A stretch of DNA of 64,000 bases from Arsukibacterium sp. UBA5043 (lineage in GTDB: Bacteria > Pseudomonadota > Gammaproteobacteria > Enterobacterales > Alteromonadaceae). The stretch lies in assembly GCA_002415085.1 (NCBI GenBank), contig DIBV01000006.1, positions 248,001 to 312,000 on the forward strand. The letters run 5' to 3'. The position numbers and the translations under genes were made by a program. The notes beneath the pieces are model-generated. The model saw only the letters and a list, made by a program, of their open reading frames with translations. It ran no database searches and was not told the origin of the DNA. Positions 9,169 through 17,620 of this stretch are shown here, piece after piece (positions within the stretch are counted from its first letter, which is position 1; every line of letters begins with the position of its first letter).

Positions 9169-10689
9169 ATGTCTGACCAACAGCAACCACACGAAGAAAT
9201 TCAGGACGTAAACAAGCTGATTGCTGAGCGAAAACAGAAGCTTGCCGGCCTTCGAGCAGATGGCTTTATGTTTCCGAACGATTTTCGGCGTGACAGCATC
9301 TCCTCAGAGCTGATTGCCAAATACGACCAGCTGAGCAAAGAAGAGTTAGAAGCTCAGAAAATTACCGTTAGCCTGGGCGGTCGTATAATGACCCGGCGTA
9401 TTATGGGTAAAGCCAGCTTTACCACGATCGCTGATATGGGGGGTAAGATTCAGTTGTATGTGGCCCGTGACAGCCTGGCTGAAGGGGTGTACAACGAGCA
9501 ATTTAAAAAGTGGGATTTAGGCGATATTATTGGCGCCACAGGCCACTTATTTAAAACTCAGACTGGCGAGTTAACCGTATGGCTTAGCGATATTCGCTTA
9601 TTAACCAAAGCATTACGGCCATTGCCTGACAAGTTTCATGGCTTAACCGACAACGAAGCACGCTACCGCCAGCGCTATCTTGATTTAATTTCTAACGAGC
9701 AGTCGCGCAAAACCTTTTTAGTCCGTAGCAAGACGGTGGCTTATATCCGCCGGTTTTTTAACGACGAAGGCTTTTTAGAAGTAGAGACGCCCATGCTACA
9801 GGCTATTCCCGGCGGTGCGTCGGCAAGGCCGTTCGAAACCCATCATAATGCGTTGGATATGCAAATGTTTTTGCGTATCGCCCCCGAGTTGTATTTAAAA
9901 CGTTTGGTGGTCGGTGGCTTTGAAAAAGTGTTTGAGCTAAACCGAAATTTCCGTAACGAAGGTGTGTCTACCCGGCATAATCCAGAATTTACCATGCTGG
10001 AGTTTTACTGGGCCTATGCCGATTACAACGATTTAATGGATTTAACTGAAAAACTGTTTCGTGGCTTAGCCCTGGATGTATTGGGCAGCACCGAAGTGCC
10101 TTATCAGGGGGAGGTATTCGACTTTGGTAAGCCATTTGCCAGAATGTCGGTAACCGACTCCATTTTGCACTATAACCCAACAGTGACTAAAGAACAGCTG
10201 GCCACGCGTGAAGCGGTGGCTGAACTGGCAAACAGTCTGGGTATTGTGGTTAAAACCAATTATGGTCATGGTCGTATTTTAATGGAAGTATTTGACGAGC
10301 TGGTAGAAACCAAGCTGCGTCACCCGACCTTTATTACTGAATACCCGGCGGAAGTGTCACCGCTTGCCCGGCGTAACGATCATAACCCGGAAATTACCGA
10401 TCGGTTTGAGTTTTTTATTGGTGGCCGTGAACTGGGCAACGGTTTTAGTGAGTTAAACGACGCTGAAGATCAGGCTGAGCGTTTCCGCGAGCAAGTGGCG
10501 CAAAAAGATGCCGGTGACGATGAGGCCATGTTTTATGACGAAGATTTTGTAACGGCGTTGGAGCACGGCCTACCGCCAACGGCCGGACAGGGTATCGGTA
10601 TCGACCGTCTGGTGATGTTATTAGCTGATGCGGCGTCTATCCGCGATGTTATTCTATTCCCGCACATGCGCCTGCATCACGATAAGTAA
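9169..10689 (+). CDS. lysS: Lysyl-tRNA synthetase, class II
   Basis: Charges tRNA(Lys) with lysine. The 506-residue protein has an N-terminal OB-fold anticodon-binding domain (about 65-150), then the class II catalytic core. Motif 1 lies around FLEVETPM, motif 2 around [14 protein letters not shown], and motif 3 is [10 protein letters not shown] near the C-terminus. It is very similar to E. coli LysS through [16 protein letters not shown] and [13 protein letters not shown]. It is co-transcribed with prfB, as in enterics, and is followed by a strong terminator. Confidence 0.96.
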   Translation: MSDQQQPHEEIQDVNKLIAERKQKLAGLRADGFMFPNDFRRDSISSELIAKYDQLSKEELEAQKITVSLGGRIMTRRIMGKASFTTIADMGGKIQLYVARDSLAEGVYNEQFKKWDLGDIIGATGHLFKTQTGELTVWLSDIRLLTKALRPLPDKFHGLTDNEARYRQRYLDLISNEQSRKTFLVRSKTVAYIRRFFNDEGFLEVETPMLQAIPGGASARPFETHHNALDMQMFLRIAPELYLKRLVVGGFEKVFELNRNFRNEGVSTRHNPEFTMLEFYWAYADYNDLMDLTEKLFRGLALDVLGSTEVPYQGEVFDFGKPFARMSVTDSILHYNPTVTKEQLATREAVAELANSLGIVVKTNYGHGRILMEVFDELVETKLRHPTFITEYPAEVSPLARRNDHNPEITDRFEFFIGGRELGNGFSELNDAEDQAERFREQVAQKDAGDDEAMFYDEDFVTALEHGLPPTAGQGIGIDRLVMLLADAASIRDVILFPHMRLHHDK

Positions 10690-10704
10690 TTATTTTTTCA
10701 AGAT

Positions 10705-10734
10705 AAAAGCCAGACGCTAGTCTGGCTTTTTTAT
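10705..10734 (+). terminator. Rho-independent terminator of prfB-lysS
   Basis: The stem AGCCAGAC / GTCTGGCT has a short loop and is followed by TTTTTTA, 15 bp behind the lysS stop codon. Confidence 0.88.
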
Positions 10735-10862
10735 TGATAAAGCCTGTAATGTTTACTGTTATCAGGTAACTTCTACACTATACTGATTGAATGTGTCTGC
10801 TACCTGCCCCAGATTTTTTTCTCAAATTGTTGATTCTAAATGATTTTATTTAATTGATTTTT

Positions 10863-10879
10863 TGGCACAGGCATTGCAG
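10863..10879 (+). promoter_or_regulatory. Sigma-54 (-24/-12) promoter upstream of the DUF883 operon
   Basis: TGGCACaggcaTTGCA matches the sigma-54 consensus, with GG (10864-10865) and GC (10876-10877) exactly 10 bp apart. It lies about 80 bp before the first gene. The 10735-10960 gap is otherwise AT-rich without a gene, which leaves room for activator sites. Confidence 0.82.
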
Positions 10880-10959
10880 CCACCTCATGGTGATAAATAC
10901 TGATACAGGTTGTGTAAATACACGCGCTGTATTTTCGTGAAACAAGCAGGAGGTTTACA

Positions 10960-11289
10960 ATGGCAACAACTCAAACTGGTAGTAAAGCAGCTGACAATTC
11001 TACAGCGACACCGTTAACTAACTCACCTGTTACTGAAAAAGCCTCAGAAGCCGCACATCATGCTGTGGATACCATGGCCGGCAAAGCAGCCACAGCAGAA
11101 GACTCTTTACGCAGAACTGCGGCAAGTTCCAAGGCAACCATTGATCAGAAGCAGGAAGAGCTGAAGATGCAGATGCAGGGTTCTTACGAGCGGAGCAAGC
11201 AATTTGCGCAGGAGAATCCTTTAGCGGCGGCAGGGATAGCATTTGCTGCAGGCATGTTAGTAAGCACCCTCCTTCGTCGCGGCAACTGA
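10960..11289 (+). CDS. DUF883 family membrane-anchored protein (ElaB/YqjD-like)
   Basis: A 109-residue protein with an alanine-rich amphipathic helical N-terminal two thirds and the family's C-terminal membrane anchor (ENPLAAAGIAFAAGMLVSTL, then RRGN). In E. coli, YqjD and ElaB are stationary-phase inner-membrane proteins reported to bind ribosomes. That role is family knowledge and not shown here. A strong RBS (AGGAGG) precedes the ATG. It is the first of four closely spaced genes (gaps 2, -23 and 25 bp) that mirror E. coli yqjD-yqjE-yqjK. A near-consensus sigma-54 promoter lies upstream. Confidence 0.85.
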   Translation: MATTQTGSKAADNSTATPLTNSPVTEKASEAAHHAVDTMAGKAATAEDSLRRTAASSKATIDQKQEELKMQMQGSYERSKQFAQENPLAAAGIAFAAGMLVSTLLRRGN

Positions 11290-11291
11290 TT

Positions 11292-11762
11292 ATGGTTGAA
11301 CCCCGGGATACAGAGCCGCAGCACGCGGCTACTGAGCCATTGCCGGAGAAGGTAATGGCTCAGCTCACTGAATTAGCCGCATTACTCAGCCTGAGTGCCG
11401 ACCAATATAAGCAACAGACTCAACTTACCAGGCAGACGGCCAGTGCTGAAATGGCATTATCCCGTCGTGGCTTAATGCTTGCGGCAGGACTATTAGTGGC
11501 GCTGGGCGCGGGTGTCATTATGCTGTGGGGGTCGGTATTGGTGTTTGCAGGTTATTTGTTACTGCAAGCCACCTCATCCGTTCCGTTAACAGCTGGCGTG
11601 TTATTTTTATTCCAGCTTGCTTTTTTATATTGGTGTTTGCGGAATATGCGCTATTCACTGAAACAAATTGGTTTTAGTAACACCGTAGCTCAGGTAAAAG
11701 GTATTCTCCGATTTTCGACTCAACCTGCCGGAGGTAATAATGTTGATCGACCTGCTGACTAA
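11292..11762 (+). CDS. YqjE-like (phage-holin-superfamily) membrane protein
   Basis: A 156-residue protein with a soluble N-terminal helix (residues 1-60) and two predicted membrane helices (about 62-90 and 95-118) ending in a basic cytoplasmic segment. The position directly after a DUF883 gene and before a YqjK-like gene matches E. coli yqjD-yqjE-yqjK, and the two-helix layout matches YqjE. Sequence identity to YqjE is low by eye, so the assignment rests on order and topology. Its molecular function is not known. Confidence 0.62.
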   Translation: MVEPRDTEPQHAATEPLPEKVMAQLTELAALLSLSADQYKQQTQLTRQTASAEMALSRRGLMLAAGLLVALGAGVIMLWGSVLVFAGYLLLQATSSVPLTAGVLFLFQLAFLYWCLRNMRYSLKQIGFSNTVAQVKGILRFSTQPAGGNNVDRPAD

Positions 11763-11991
11763 GAAAGACAAGCTGAAAATACAACAATGCAACGAAGCTT
11801 TTGCACAACATCAGCAGCTTCGCCATGCCTATCTTTGGTTGGCAGGGCAGCGTGCTAAGCAATTTCTTGGATCGGCACCAGGTTTAACGTTAAGTTTCAG
11901 CGCTGGTATGCTGATGCGACATCGCCGCAGTATGATGGTCAAAACGTTGCGGGGCGTCGGAGCTATCCAGTGGCTTCGCAGATTGACGTAA
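11740..11991 (+). CDS. YqjK-like small basic protein
   Basis: An 83-residue, arginine/lysine-rich protein with one weak hydrophobic segment (about residues 42-60). It overlaps the preceding gene by 23 bp and has a GGAGG RBS eight bases before the ATG, so translational coupling is likely. Its position and size correspond to YqjK, the third member of the E. coli yqjDEK group. Similarity is weak and no enzymatic motif is visible. Confidence 0.6.
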   Translation: MLIDLLTKKDKLKIQQCNEAFAQHQQLRHAYLWLAGQRAKQFLGSAPGLTLSFSAGMLMRHRRSMMVKTLRGVGAIQWLRRLT

Positions 11992-12016
11992 AAATGCGGT
12001 TCACAGCGGAGTTATT

Positions 12017-13108
12017 TTGAACACTCCCCCTTCCCACGCCAGGCGTAGCCGCTTAAGTGCAGAGTTAGCCCTTAAAATTTTGACTGTGCTGGCAGTGGTT
12101 TACACTTTTTATTTTACCAGAAGCCTATTGTTGCCGATTATCTTAGCCGCTTTTATCGCGCTGTTTGCCAGCCCTGCAGTCAGGCTGCTGACTCGGTTAA
12201 AATTGCCTAAGTCTTTCGCTTCATTCTTCGTGCTGGTCGTCATAATATGTTTCGTTGGATACGGGGTCAGCCTGTTGTACGGTCCGGCTGCTGATTGGAT
12301 AGAACGATTGCCCATACTGGGTACTAAGCTTGCCGTTCAGTTTGATGATATGGCCGTGTCACTTGATTCTATAAAAGACTCCGTATTACCTGAAAAGAAT
12401 AATCAAGATGAAGAAAACCCGATTGACACAGCTATAGGGGCTGGTTTTGTACCTTTGCTATCCATGCTGGCTCAAACCACAGCGATGATGCTTGTTCAAC
12501 TGGCGACCGTTATCATTCTGACCTATTTGTTTCTGGTATTTGGGGGCACTTTACTTCGCAATATCATTCGGGGCGCGTCGACGCTACATGAAAAGAAAAA
12601 CCTGGTGAAAATGTATCAGACCATCGAACAGGATATCAGCCGTTATGTGTTGGTTATCACCGTTATTAATATTCTGCTGGGCGTAACAACATTTTTGGTC
12701 ATGAGCATGTTAGGCGTAGCTGATCCGTTGTTGTGGGGGGTAATGGCAGCCGTTTTAAATTTTGCACCGTATCTCGGCCCCTTTGTGTTGATTTTACTAT
12801 TAACAGCGGTCGGATTTGTTGAGTTCGACAGTGTGGGACAGAGTCTGCTGGTACCTGCCGCATTCGTAGTGCTAAATATTATTGAGTCGCAGCTGGTTAC
12901 CCCAATGGCTCTGGGAAAACGATTCAATATGAACCCTTTGCTGGTTGTGATCTGGATGTTTATCTGGGGTTGGATGTGGGGTGCCGTGGGGGTGCTAATC
13001 GCTATTCCTTTGTTAGTGTGTCTGAAGATTATTGCGTCCCATTTTGAATTATTACCGTATTGGCGAATCTTACTCAGTGCTGATAGCGACGCATTTAACA
13101 AAGAATAA
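12017..13108 (+). CDS. AI-2E family transporter (PerM/YdiK-like permease)
   Basis: A 363-residue integral membrane protein with about seven to eight helices in the AI-2E family pattern. There are paired helices at the N-terminus, a soluble stretch (residues 95-140), then a helical bundle with the family's PYLGP segment (NFAPYLGPFVLIL) and a C-terminal GWMWGAVGVLIAIPLL motif. Members export autoinducer-2 or act as ion/solute permeases, so the substrate cannot be told. The start is TTG, with AGCGGAG upstream. It is the last gene of the putative sigma-54 operon beginning at 10960. Confidence 0.8.
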   Translation: MNTPPSHARRSRLSAELALKILTVLAVVYTFYFTRSLLLPIILAAFIALFASPAVRLLTRLKLPKSFASFFVLVVIICFVGYGVSLLYGPAADWIERLPILGTKLAVQFDDMAVSLDSIKDSVLPEKNNQDEENPIDTAIGAGFVPLLSMLAQTTAMMLVQLATVIILTYLFLVFGGTLLRNIIRGASTLHEKKNLVKMYQTIEQDISRYVLVITVINILLGVTTFLVMSMLGVADPLLWGVMAAVLNFAPYLGPFVLILLLTAVGFVEFDSVGQSLLVPAAFVVLNIIESQLVTPMALGKRFNMNPLLVVIWMFIWGWMWGAVGVLIAIPLLVCLKIIASHFELLPYWRILLSADSDAFNKE

Positions 13109-13231
13109 TTGTCAGGAAAAAGTTACTCTGGGGTAAGTAATAATTGCTGATTTTTAGTTGCTGTAATACATCCGCCTGAAAAAGCTGGTATTTACATGTT
13201 ATAAATCAACAGTCTAGGTTTTTGTTTTTTT

Positions 13232-13248
13232 TGGCACGCCATTCGCAT
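13232..13248 (+). promoter_or_regulatory. Sigma-54 promoter upstream of the DUF1328 gene
   Basis: TGGCACgccatTCGCA has GG (13233-13234) and GC (13245-13246) with exactly 10 bp between, and five of six bases of TGGCAC-N5-TTGCA at -12 agree. It is preceded by a T-rich run and lies 54 bp before the ATG. Confidence 0.78.
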
Positions 13249-13301
13249 AGTTAATAGCGAATTTTTCACAATAAGTGCGAACCATGCACTAAGGAGCAAA
13301 A

Positions 13302-13478
13302 ATGTTAGGATGGGCATTAACCTTTTTAGTTATCGCGTTGATTGCAGGTGTATTAGGTTTTGGCGGTATTGCCGGAGCTGCTGCAGGGATAGCTAAGATC
13401 ATTTTCTTTATCTTTATTGTGTTGTTGGTTATCGCACTGATATCAGGTGCTGTGCGGGGCAAAGCGCCAAAGGTTTAG
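13302..13478 (+). CDS. DUF1328 (YtjA-like) small membrane protein
   Basis: A 58-residue protein with two predicted membrane helices, starting [22 protein letters not shown] and rich in Gly/Ala, which is the DUF1328 pattern (E. coli YtjA). The function is unknown; family members are often stress-induced. The RBS AAGGAG lies seven bases before the ATG. It is a single gene under its own sigma-54-type promoter, convergent with the sigma-54 activator gene. Confidence 0.85.
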   Translation: MLGWALTFLVIALIAGVLGFGGIAGAAAGIAKIIFFIFIVLLVIALISGAVRGKAPKV

Positions 13479-13502
13479 TGATGCCGCTACACGAAATGTG
13501 AC

Positions 13503-13530
13503 AATGCCACTGCAGGATTGCAGTGGCATT
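13503..13530. terminator. Bidirectional hairpin between DUF1328 gene and activator gene
   Basis: A perfect 12-bp stem (AATGCCACTGCA / TGCAGTGGCATT) with a GGAT loop lies between two convergent genes. The T-runs are short on both sides, so termination may be partial. Confidence 0.6.
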
Positions 13531-13583
13531 TACTTATCTGACTAAATTGTTAGCATGTTTGAGCAAAAAAAGCCTGCAGTGTG

Positions 13584-14930
13584 TCAGCGTTCCAGCTGAT
13601 ATTTTTCCAGCTTATTGTATAAGGTTTTAACACTAACGCCGAGCTGTTGAGCAGTATCGGTTTTATTGCCCCCATTTTTAGCCAAAGTACGCAATATTGC
13701 TGCTTTTTCCAATTCATCCAAACGCACCCCGGTGGGTATCGCATCGATCACGATATCAGCGTTGGCATCGCTTTTGGGCTCATCAAGTAACAGGTGCTCT
13801 GGCTCGATAATGGTTCCAGCCAGAATATAGGCGCGCTCCACTGCATGCTTTAATTCCCGGACATTACCTGGCCAGCTATGGTGGGCAATCAAGCTATGGG
13901 CTTCAGCAGAAAATTGCTTACTTTGTTGCTCCTGCACATTGCGATAGGCCAGAAAGTGTTGCGCCAGGCCAACGACATCGTCGGCTCTGTCGCGCAGCGG
14001 TGGTACCGCTATCGGAAACTGTGACAACCGGAAATACAAATCTTCCCGCAGCATATTCTCTGCAATAGCCTGCAATGGATCGCGATTGGTCGCTGCTGCT
14101 ATCCGAACATTAGCTGTAGCGGTTTTATCGCTCCCCACCGGCCGATATTCGCCATTTTCTAACACTCTTAATAATTTAACCTGCTGCTCAAGCGGCATTT
14201 CGGTAATTTCGTCCAGAAACAGCGTCCCACCGTCAGCCTGACAAAAAACGCCCTGGTGATCCCGATGTGCACCGGTAAATGCCCCCTTGATATGGCCGAA
14301 CAACTCGCTGTCTATCAGCTCTGGGCTTAGGGCACCACAATTTATTGCTACAAAGGGTTTGTCGGCACGTAAACTGGCAAGATGCAACGTATTAGCGACC
14401 AACTCTTTGCCGGCGCCACTTTCACCTACAATCAGCACGTTTGCTTCCGTAATGGCGACCTTTCGGATAGTCCTGTACAGTTTTAGCATTGGCTTGGACG
14501 ATCCTACCAACATTCCAAATTGATCAAGTTCACTTGAGGTTGCTTTAACCTGCTTGCGCTCTGTGCTAAGTTGCTGATAGAAATCCTGTAAAGTATCGAT
14601 GAGCGAGCCGAAATCTAAGGGGGCCCGAAAATGATATCCTGCCCCCCGTCGCATTAATTTGTCCAGCAACTCATTTGGTGTGCCACTGCTAATAAAAATG
14701 AAATCGATTTCGGTGAGCGTTTTGCTCGCCAGCAGGCGCTTATAATCACTGTTATCATTTTCGTCCGACTCGATAAAGGCGAGATCGCACTGTTGTTGCT
14801 GCAGCTGTTCAGACCAGGCTGAACTGTCGCTGCTCTTAATGATAATAAATTGCCTGACCACAGGCGATTGCAGTAATTTTTCAGTTAGTTCCGGGTCACG
14901 CAAATGAATAAATAACCGTGGTTTGCTCAT
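13584..14930 (-). CDS. Sigma-54-dependent activator with pseudo-receiver, AAA+ and Fis domains
   Basis: Bacterial enhancer-binding protein that opens sigma-54 promoters by ATP hydrolysis. The order is an N-terminal receiver-like domain (residues 4-120), an AAA+ domain (about 137-365) with Walker A GESGAGKE (169-176), the sigma-54 contact loop GAFTGA (216-221), Walker B GGTLFLDE (234-241) and an R-finger region, and a Fis-type helix-turn-helix (about 405-448). The receiver lacks the acidic pair after strand 1, and its usual phospho-Asp position reads LAFIESDEN. No kinase gene is adjacent, so phosphorylation control is doubtful. It is flanked by genes with -24/-12 promoters, its likely targets. 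It differs from PspF, which has no N-terminal domain. Confidence 0.88.
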   Translation of the reverse strand: MSKPRLFIHLRDPELTEKLLQSPVVRQFIIIKSSDSSAWSEQLQQQQCDLAFIESDENDNSDYKRLLASKTLTEIDFIFISSGTPNELLDKLMRRGAGYHFRAPLDFGSLIDTLQDFYQQLSTERKQVKATSSELDQFGMLVGSSKPMLKLYRTIRKVAITEANVLIVGESGAGKELVANTLHLASLRADKPFVAINCGALSPELIDSELFGHIKGAFTGAHRDHQGVFCQADGGTLFLDEITEMPLEQQVKLLRVLENGEYRPVGSDKTATANVRIAAATNRDPLQAIAENMLREDLYFRLSQFPIAVPPLRDRADDVVGLAQHFLAYRNVQEQQSKQFSAEAHSLIAHHSWPGNVRELKHAVERAYILAGTIIEPEHLLLDEPKSDANADIVIDAIPTGVRLDELEKAAILRTLAKNGGNKTDTAQQLGVSVKTLYNKLEKYQLER

Positions 14931-15124
14931 GGCGTCACTCCCTAAATTTATCTCTCTACTCTAATCCAGCAATGTAAATTTAACAATGGTCATCAGTAAA
15001 ATTTACTGAATTCTGGCGTAAAGTTATTTGCGAAATATTTATTCTGTTAAATATCATAACCTTAATATTGGTATATGAATTGAATATGAATTATAAGAAG
15101 TAAGTAGTTTGAGGAGGCGGCATT

Positions 15125-15577
15125 GTGTTGGCATACGATTTAAAAGCAGCAAATCATTGTGCAGGTGATCAGGCAATTTTAAGCCTGGTGTTGGCAGTTA
15201 GCGAACAGGCGAGGAAATTCTATCAGAGAACCGCACCATTCATAGATGACAATAATATTCGGCGCTATTTTATCGAGTTGGAATTGTTGCATCAGCAGGC
15301 AGAATCTTTTGCTGCCGCTGAAAATACAAAGGTTGCCACTGATCAGGATGTCAATGCGATTTGTCAGTGGTACAGGGACTATAGTACAGAGCCTGAACAA
15401 GAAGAACAAACGTGGCTGGCAGAACTACCACAGCAACTTCGCTGGCAATTAGGAGCATTCAAACGGCTGAACCGGGGATTAACGCAGCCAGACAATGCAA
15501 AGGCAGTGGCTAATTTAACGGCTGGCTTGCAAATCGTCACTGACCAGCTTTGTCCGCTATTATTGAGAATAAAATAG
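15125..15577 (+). CDS. Hypothetical all-helical cytoplasmic protein
   Basis: A 150-residue protein that I do not recognise with confidence. It has no signal peptide or membrane helix. Predicted helices and the segment EQARKFYQRTAPFIDDNNIR recall the ferritin-like DUF2383/PA2169 group, but the metal ligands are not clear. The start is GTG, chosen because GAGGAGG lies eight bases upstream. It sits between the sigma-54 activator and the BON-protein gene. Upstream (15069-15085) is a promoter-like TTGGTAT-N-TTGAA with sigma-54 spacing but GA in place of the nearly invariant GC. Confidence 0.6.
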   Translation: MLAYDLKAANHCAGDQAILSLVLAVSEQARKFYQRTAPFIDDNNIRRYFIELELLHQQAESFAAAENTKVATDQDVNAICQWYRDYSTEPEQEEQTWLAELPQQLRWQLGAFKRLNRGLTQPDNAKAVANLTAGLQIVTDQLCPLLLRIK

Positions 15578-15686
15578 TGAATTATTTACCGGGTGACCGG
15601 TTAAAAATACAATCAAAAAATTAACACTAAATGAACGGTATTTAACATTTATTTGTAGATCAATAACTTGTATTTATTTAAGATGT

Positions 15687-15702
15687 TGGCATCAAACTGG
15701 CA
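15687..15702 (+). promoter_or_regulatory. Sigma-54 promoter upstream of the BON-protein gene
   Basis: TGGCATcaaacTGGCA has GG (15688-15689) and GC (15700-15701) with 10 bp between. The -12 element has one mismatch to TTGCA. It lies 36 bp before the ATG, with the RBS AAGGAG in between. Just upstream is a short palindrome, ACCGGgtgaCCGGT (about 15589-15602), a possible protein-binding site. Confidence 0.68.
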
Positions 15703-15737
15703 AAGGTATTAGCGTCTCACAACGAAGGAGTGACTAT

Positions 15738-16304
15738 ATGAAACGTACAACTTTAGCCGTAATGATGACCGTGGCCCTGGCCGGTACTTCTCTATCAGCA
15801 ACCGCCAACGACTGGAAAGACAGTTCAAAGGATGCCTGGATAGATGGCAAAGCTGAAACTACCTTATTGCTGAACGGTAACCTGAACTCATTTAACATCA
15901 ATACCGATGTAAAAAATGGTAAAGTCATATTAACAGGGAAAGTCGATAGGGAAGTAGATAAAGCGCTTGCTGCCGAACTAATTGAAAATCTGGATGGCGT
16001 AACATCGGTGGACAATAAATTAGTTGTTGTTAAAGACAGCAAAATGCGAAATAAAAAAGACCACGACGAAGACGTGGGTGGCTTAACTGATGCGAAAGTG
16101 GCGACCGTAGTAAAAACCCGCTTGCTGTTTGAGTCGGAAACGAGTGGCACAGCAATTGACGTTGATGTTAAAAACGGCATGGTAATGCTGAAAGGTGAGG
16201 TCGATTCTGATGCAGAAAAAGATTTGGCTGAAGCTATTGCCAAAAAGACTAAAGATGTTAAGGGTGTTGATAATCAATTGAGAGTAGCAAAGAAAGACTA
16301 CTAA
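15738..16304 (+). CDS. Periplasmic protein with two BON domains (OsmY-like)
   Basis: A 188-residue protein with a Sec signal peptide (MKRTTLAVMMTVALAGTSLS, cleavage probably after ATA near residue 23). Two BON repeats follow (about 40-100 and 115-185), each with the pattern VKNGxVxLxGxVD and a terminal GVxxVDNxL. The layout matches OsmY, a periplasmic chaperone-like protein induced by osmotic and membrane stress. The DNA-level setting (own sigma-54-type promoter next to the activator gene) suggests envelope-stress control; that is inference. Confidence 0.88.
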   Translation: MKRTTLAVMMTVALAGTSLSATANDWKDSSKDAWIDGKAETTLLLNGNLNSFNINTDVKNGKVILTGKVDREVDKALAAELIENLDGVTSVDNKLVVVKDSKMRNKKDHDEDVGGLTDAKVATVVKTRLLFESETSGTAIDVDVKNGMVMLKGEVDSDAEKDLAEAIAKKTKDVKGVDNQLRVAKKDY

Positions 16305-16347
16305 TGTGATCGCTTTCTGAGCAAATACTGATAACCCGTGAATAATA

Positions 16348-16377
16348 ATACCGGCCAACATAGGCCGGTATTTTTTT
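16348..16377 (+). terminator. Rho-independent terminator after the BON-protein gene
   Basis: The stem ATACCGGCC / GGCCGGTAT has a short loop and is followed by seven T, about 45 bp behind the stop codon. Confidence 0.88.
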
Positions 16378-16450
16378 GCTGGTTTACCGGACAGTTATTG
16401 TCGGACCCGGTTAGATATAGGATGCACGTCTCCGTTGTGAAATTGTGCGA

Positions 16451-17620
16451 TCATGGGTGTGCTAACCAAGGGTTACTATGCTCGGGGTTTGCGATAAATT
16501 GCGGATCGGTAAGGCTGTTTAAAAAAGTCAGGACTGCCTCACGTTCGCTATTAGTAAGTTTAAACCCGCGGACAAACTGACTTTTAGCCGGATGTTGTCG
16601 GCCATCACCCGCATAATCCCCTTTTATTATTTCTCTGCCGCCAGCCTGATAGAAGTCCAGAACCTGTTCAAGTGTCGTCATGCTACCGTCATGCATATAG
16701 GGCGCTGTCAGTGCGATGTTGCGCAGGGTGGGGGCACGGAAACGACCATCGTCAGCCTGATCCATACTAATTTCTGCCAGGCCCCGGTCATGTTGCGGGT
16801 AGCCTGCTTCGGCCAGCCCGGGCCGCGCTGCAAAATACAAGCCCGTGTTATGAAATGGGCGTAAGTCCAAAAGCTGTTTGCTATGACTGGTTGCCTGAGT
16901 GAAATTAAAACCACCATGGCAATGGTGACATTCCAGCCGTTCAGAGAAAAACAGGTTCATACCGTTAATTTGCTCTGAGGTTAATGCCGCATCGTCATTT
17001 CGATAAGCATACCTATCAAAGTCAGACTGAAACGACAACAAGCTTCGAACAAAACTGGCCAGGGCAAATACCACCTGCTGCATATCGGGCTGATCACGGT
17101 TAAACGCCTGCTGAAATAACTGCGGATAAGGTGGCCGTGAAAGCCGCTGCATCAGCTGCTGTTCAACCCCGGTTAGTCCTAGCTCAACAGGGGTTTCACT
17201 AAACAGCGGTATCAGCAGCTGTTGTTCAATTTCTGTCAGACCATCGTGAGCCCAGGTAAGCGTGTTGTTATAAGCCACGTTTACCAGGGCTAAAGCATTA
17301 CGTCGATGTTGCTGGCCGGTGCTGCCAATAGAACGACGATTCGGTTCTGCAAAGGCATATCGTTGTTGGTGACAACTTGCACAGCTTTGCTTGCCATTGG
17401 CGGATAGCTGCGTGTCATAGAACAAGTAGCGACCCAATTCCACTTTTGCCTGACTCATCGGGTTTTCTGCTGGTACCACCGGGTAAGGCATGCCGTCAGG
17501 CAGCGGCCATTGCCAGCTTGAGTCTGGCGCAGTTGGCTTACTACAACTGCCAAGTATTATCACGACAACCGCGCAAATAAAATGCAGGCGCACTGCTTTG
17601 CAAAGTGCATAAGGTTTCAT
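16451..17620 (-). CDS. MbnH-family di-heme enzyme (MauG/cytochrome c peroxidase superfamily), lipoprotein
   Basis: A 389-residue exported protein with a lipobox LGSC (Cys26) and two c-type haem sites, C80-AS-CH84 and C231-HH-CH235. The family is the MauG/bacterial cytochrome c peroxidase superfamily. Its gene overlaps by 4 bp that of an MbnP-like protein. This pairing identifies the MbnH subgroup, the metallo-mystery-pair cytochromes. A characterised MbnH oxidises a tryptophan of MbnP to kynurenine through a high-valent bis-iron state. The same chemistry here is inferred from family and context. It acts on the periplasmic side of a membrane. Confidence 0.85.
   Translation of the reverse strand: MKPYALCKAVRLHFICAVVVIILGSCSKPTAPDSSWQWPLPDGMPYPVVPAENPMSQAKVELGRYLFYDTQLSANGKQSCASCHQQRYAFAEPNRRSIGSTGQQHRRNALALVNVAYNNTLTWAHDGLTEIEQQLLIPLFSETPVELGLTGVEQQLMQRLSRPPYPQLFQQAFNRDQPDMQQVVFALASFVRSLLSFQSDFDRYAYRNDDAALTSEQINGMNLFFSERLECHHCHGGFNFTQATSHSKQLLDLRPFHNTGLYFAARPGLAEAGYPQHDRGLAEISMDQADDGRFRAPTLRNIALTAPYMHDGSMTTLEQVLDFYQAGGREIIKGDYAGDGRQHPAKSQFVRGFKLTNSEREAVLTFLNSLTDPQFIANPEHSNPWLAHP

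Noticed and set aside
12643-13101. 152-codon frame antisense to the AI-2E family gene
   Set aside because: Shadow of a membrane-protein gene; no start signal or recognisable motif.
15013-15032. TGGCG...TTGC before the 15125 gene as a sigma-54 promoter
   Set aside because: GG and GC are 12-13 bp apart in place of 10, which sigma-54 does not accept.
15734-16243. 169-codon frame antisense to the BON-protein gene
   Set aside because: Serine/threonine-rich translation is a shadow of the sense gene, which has a signal peptide and two BON domains.
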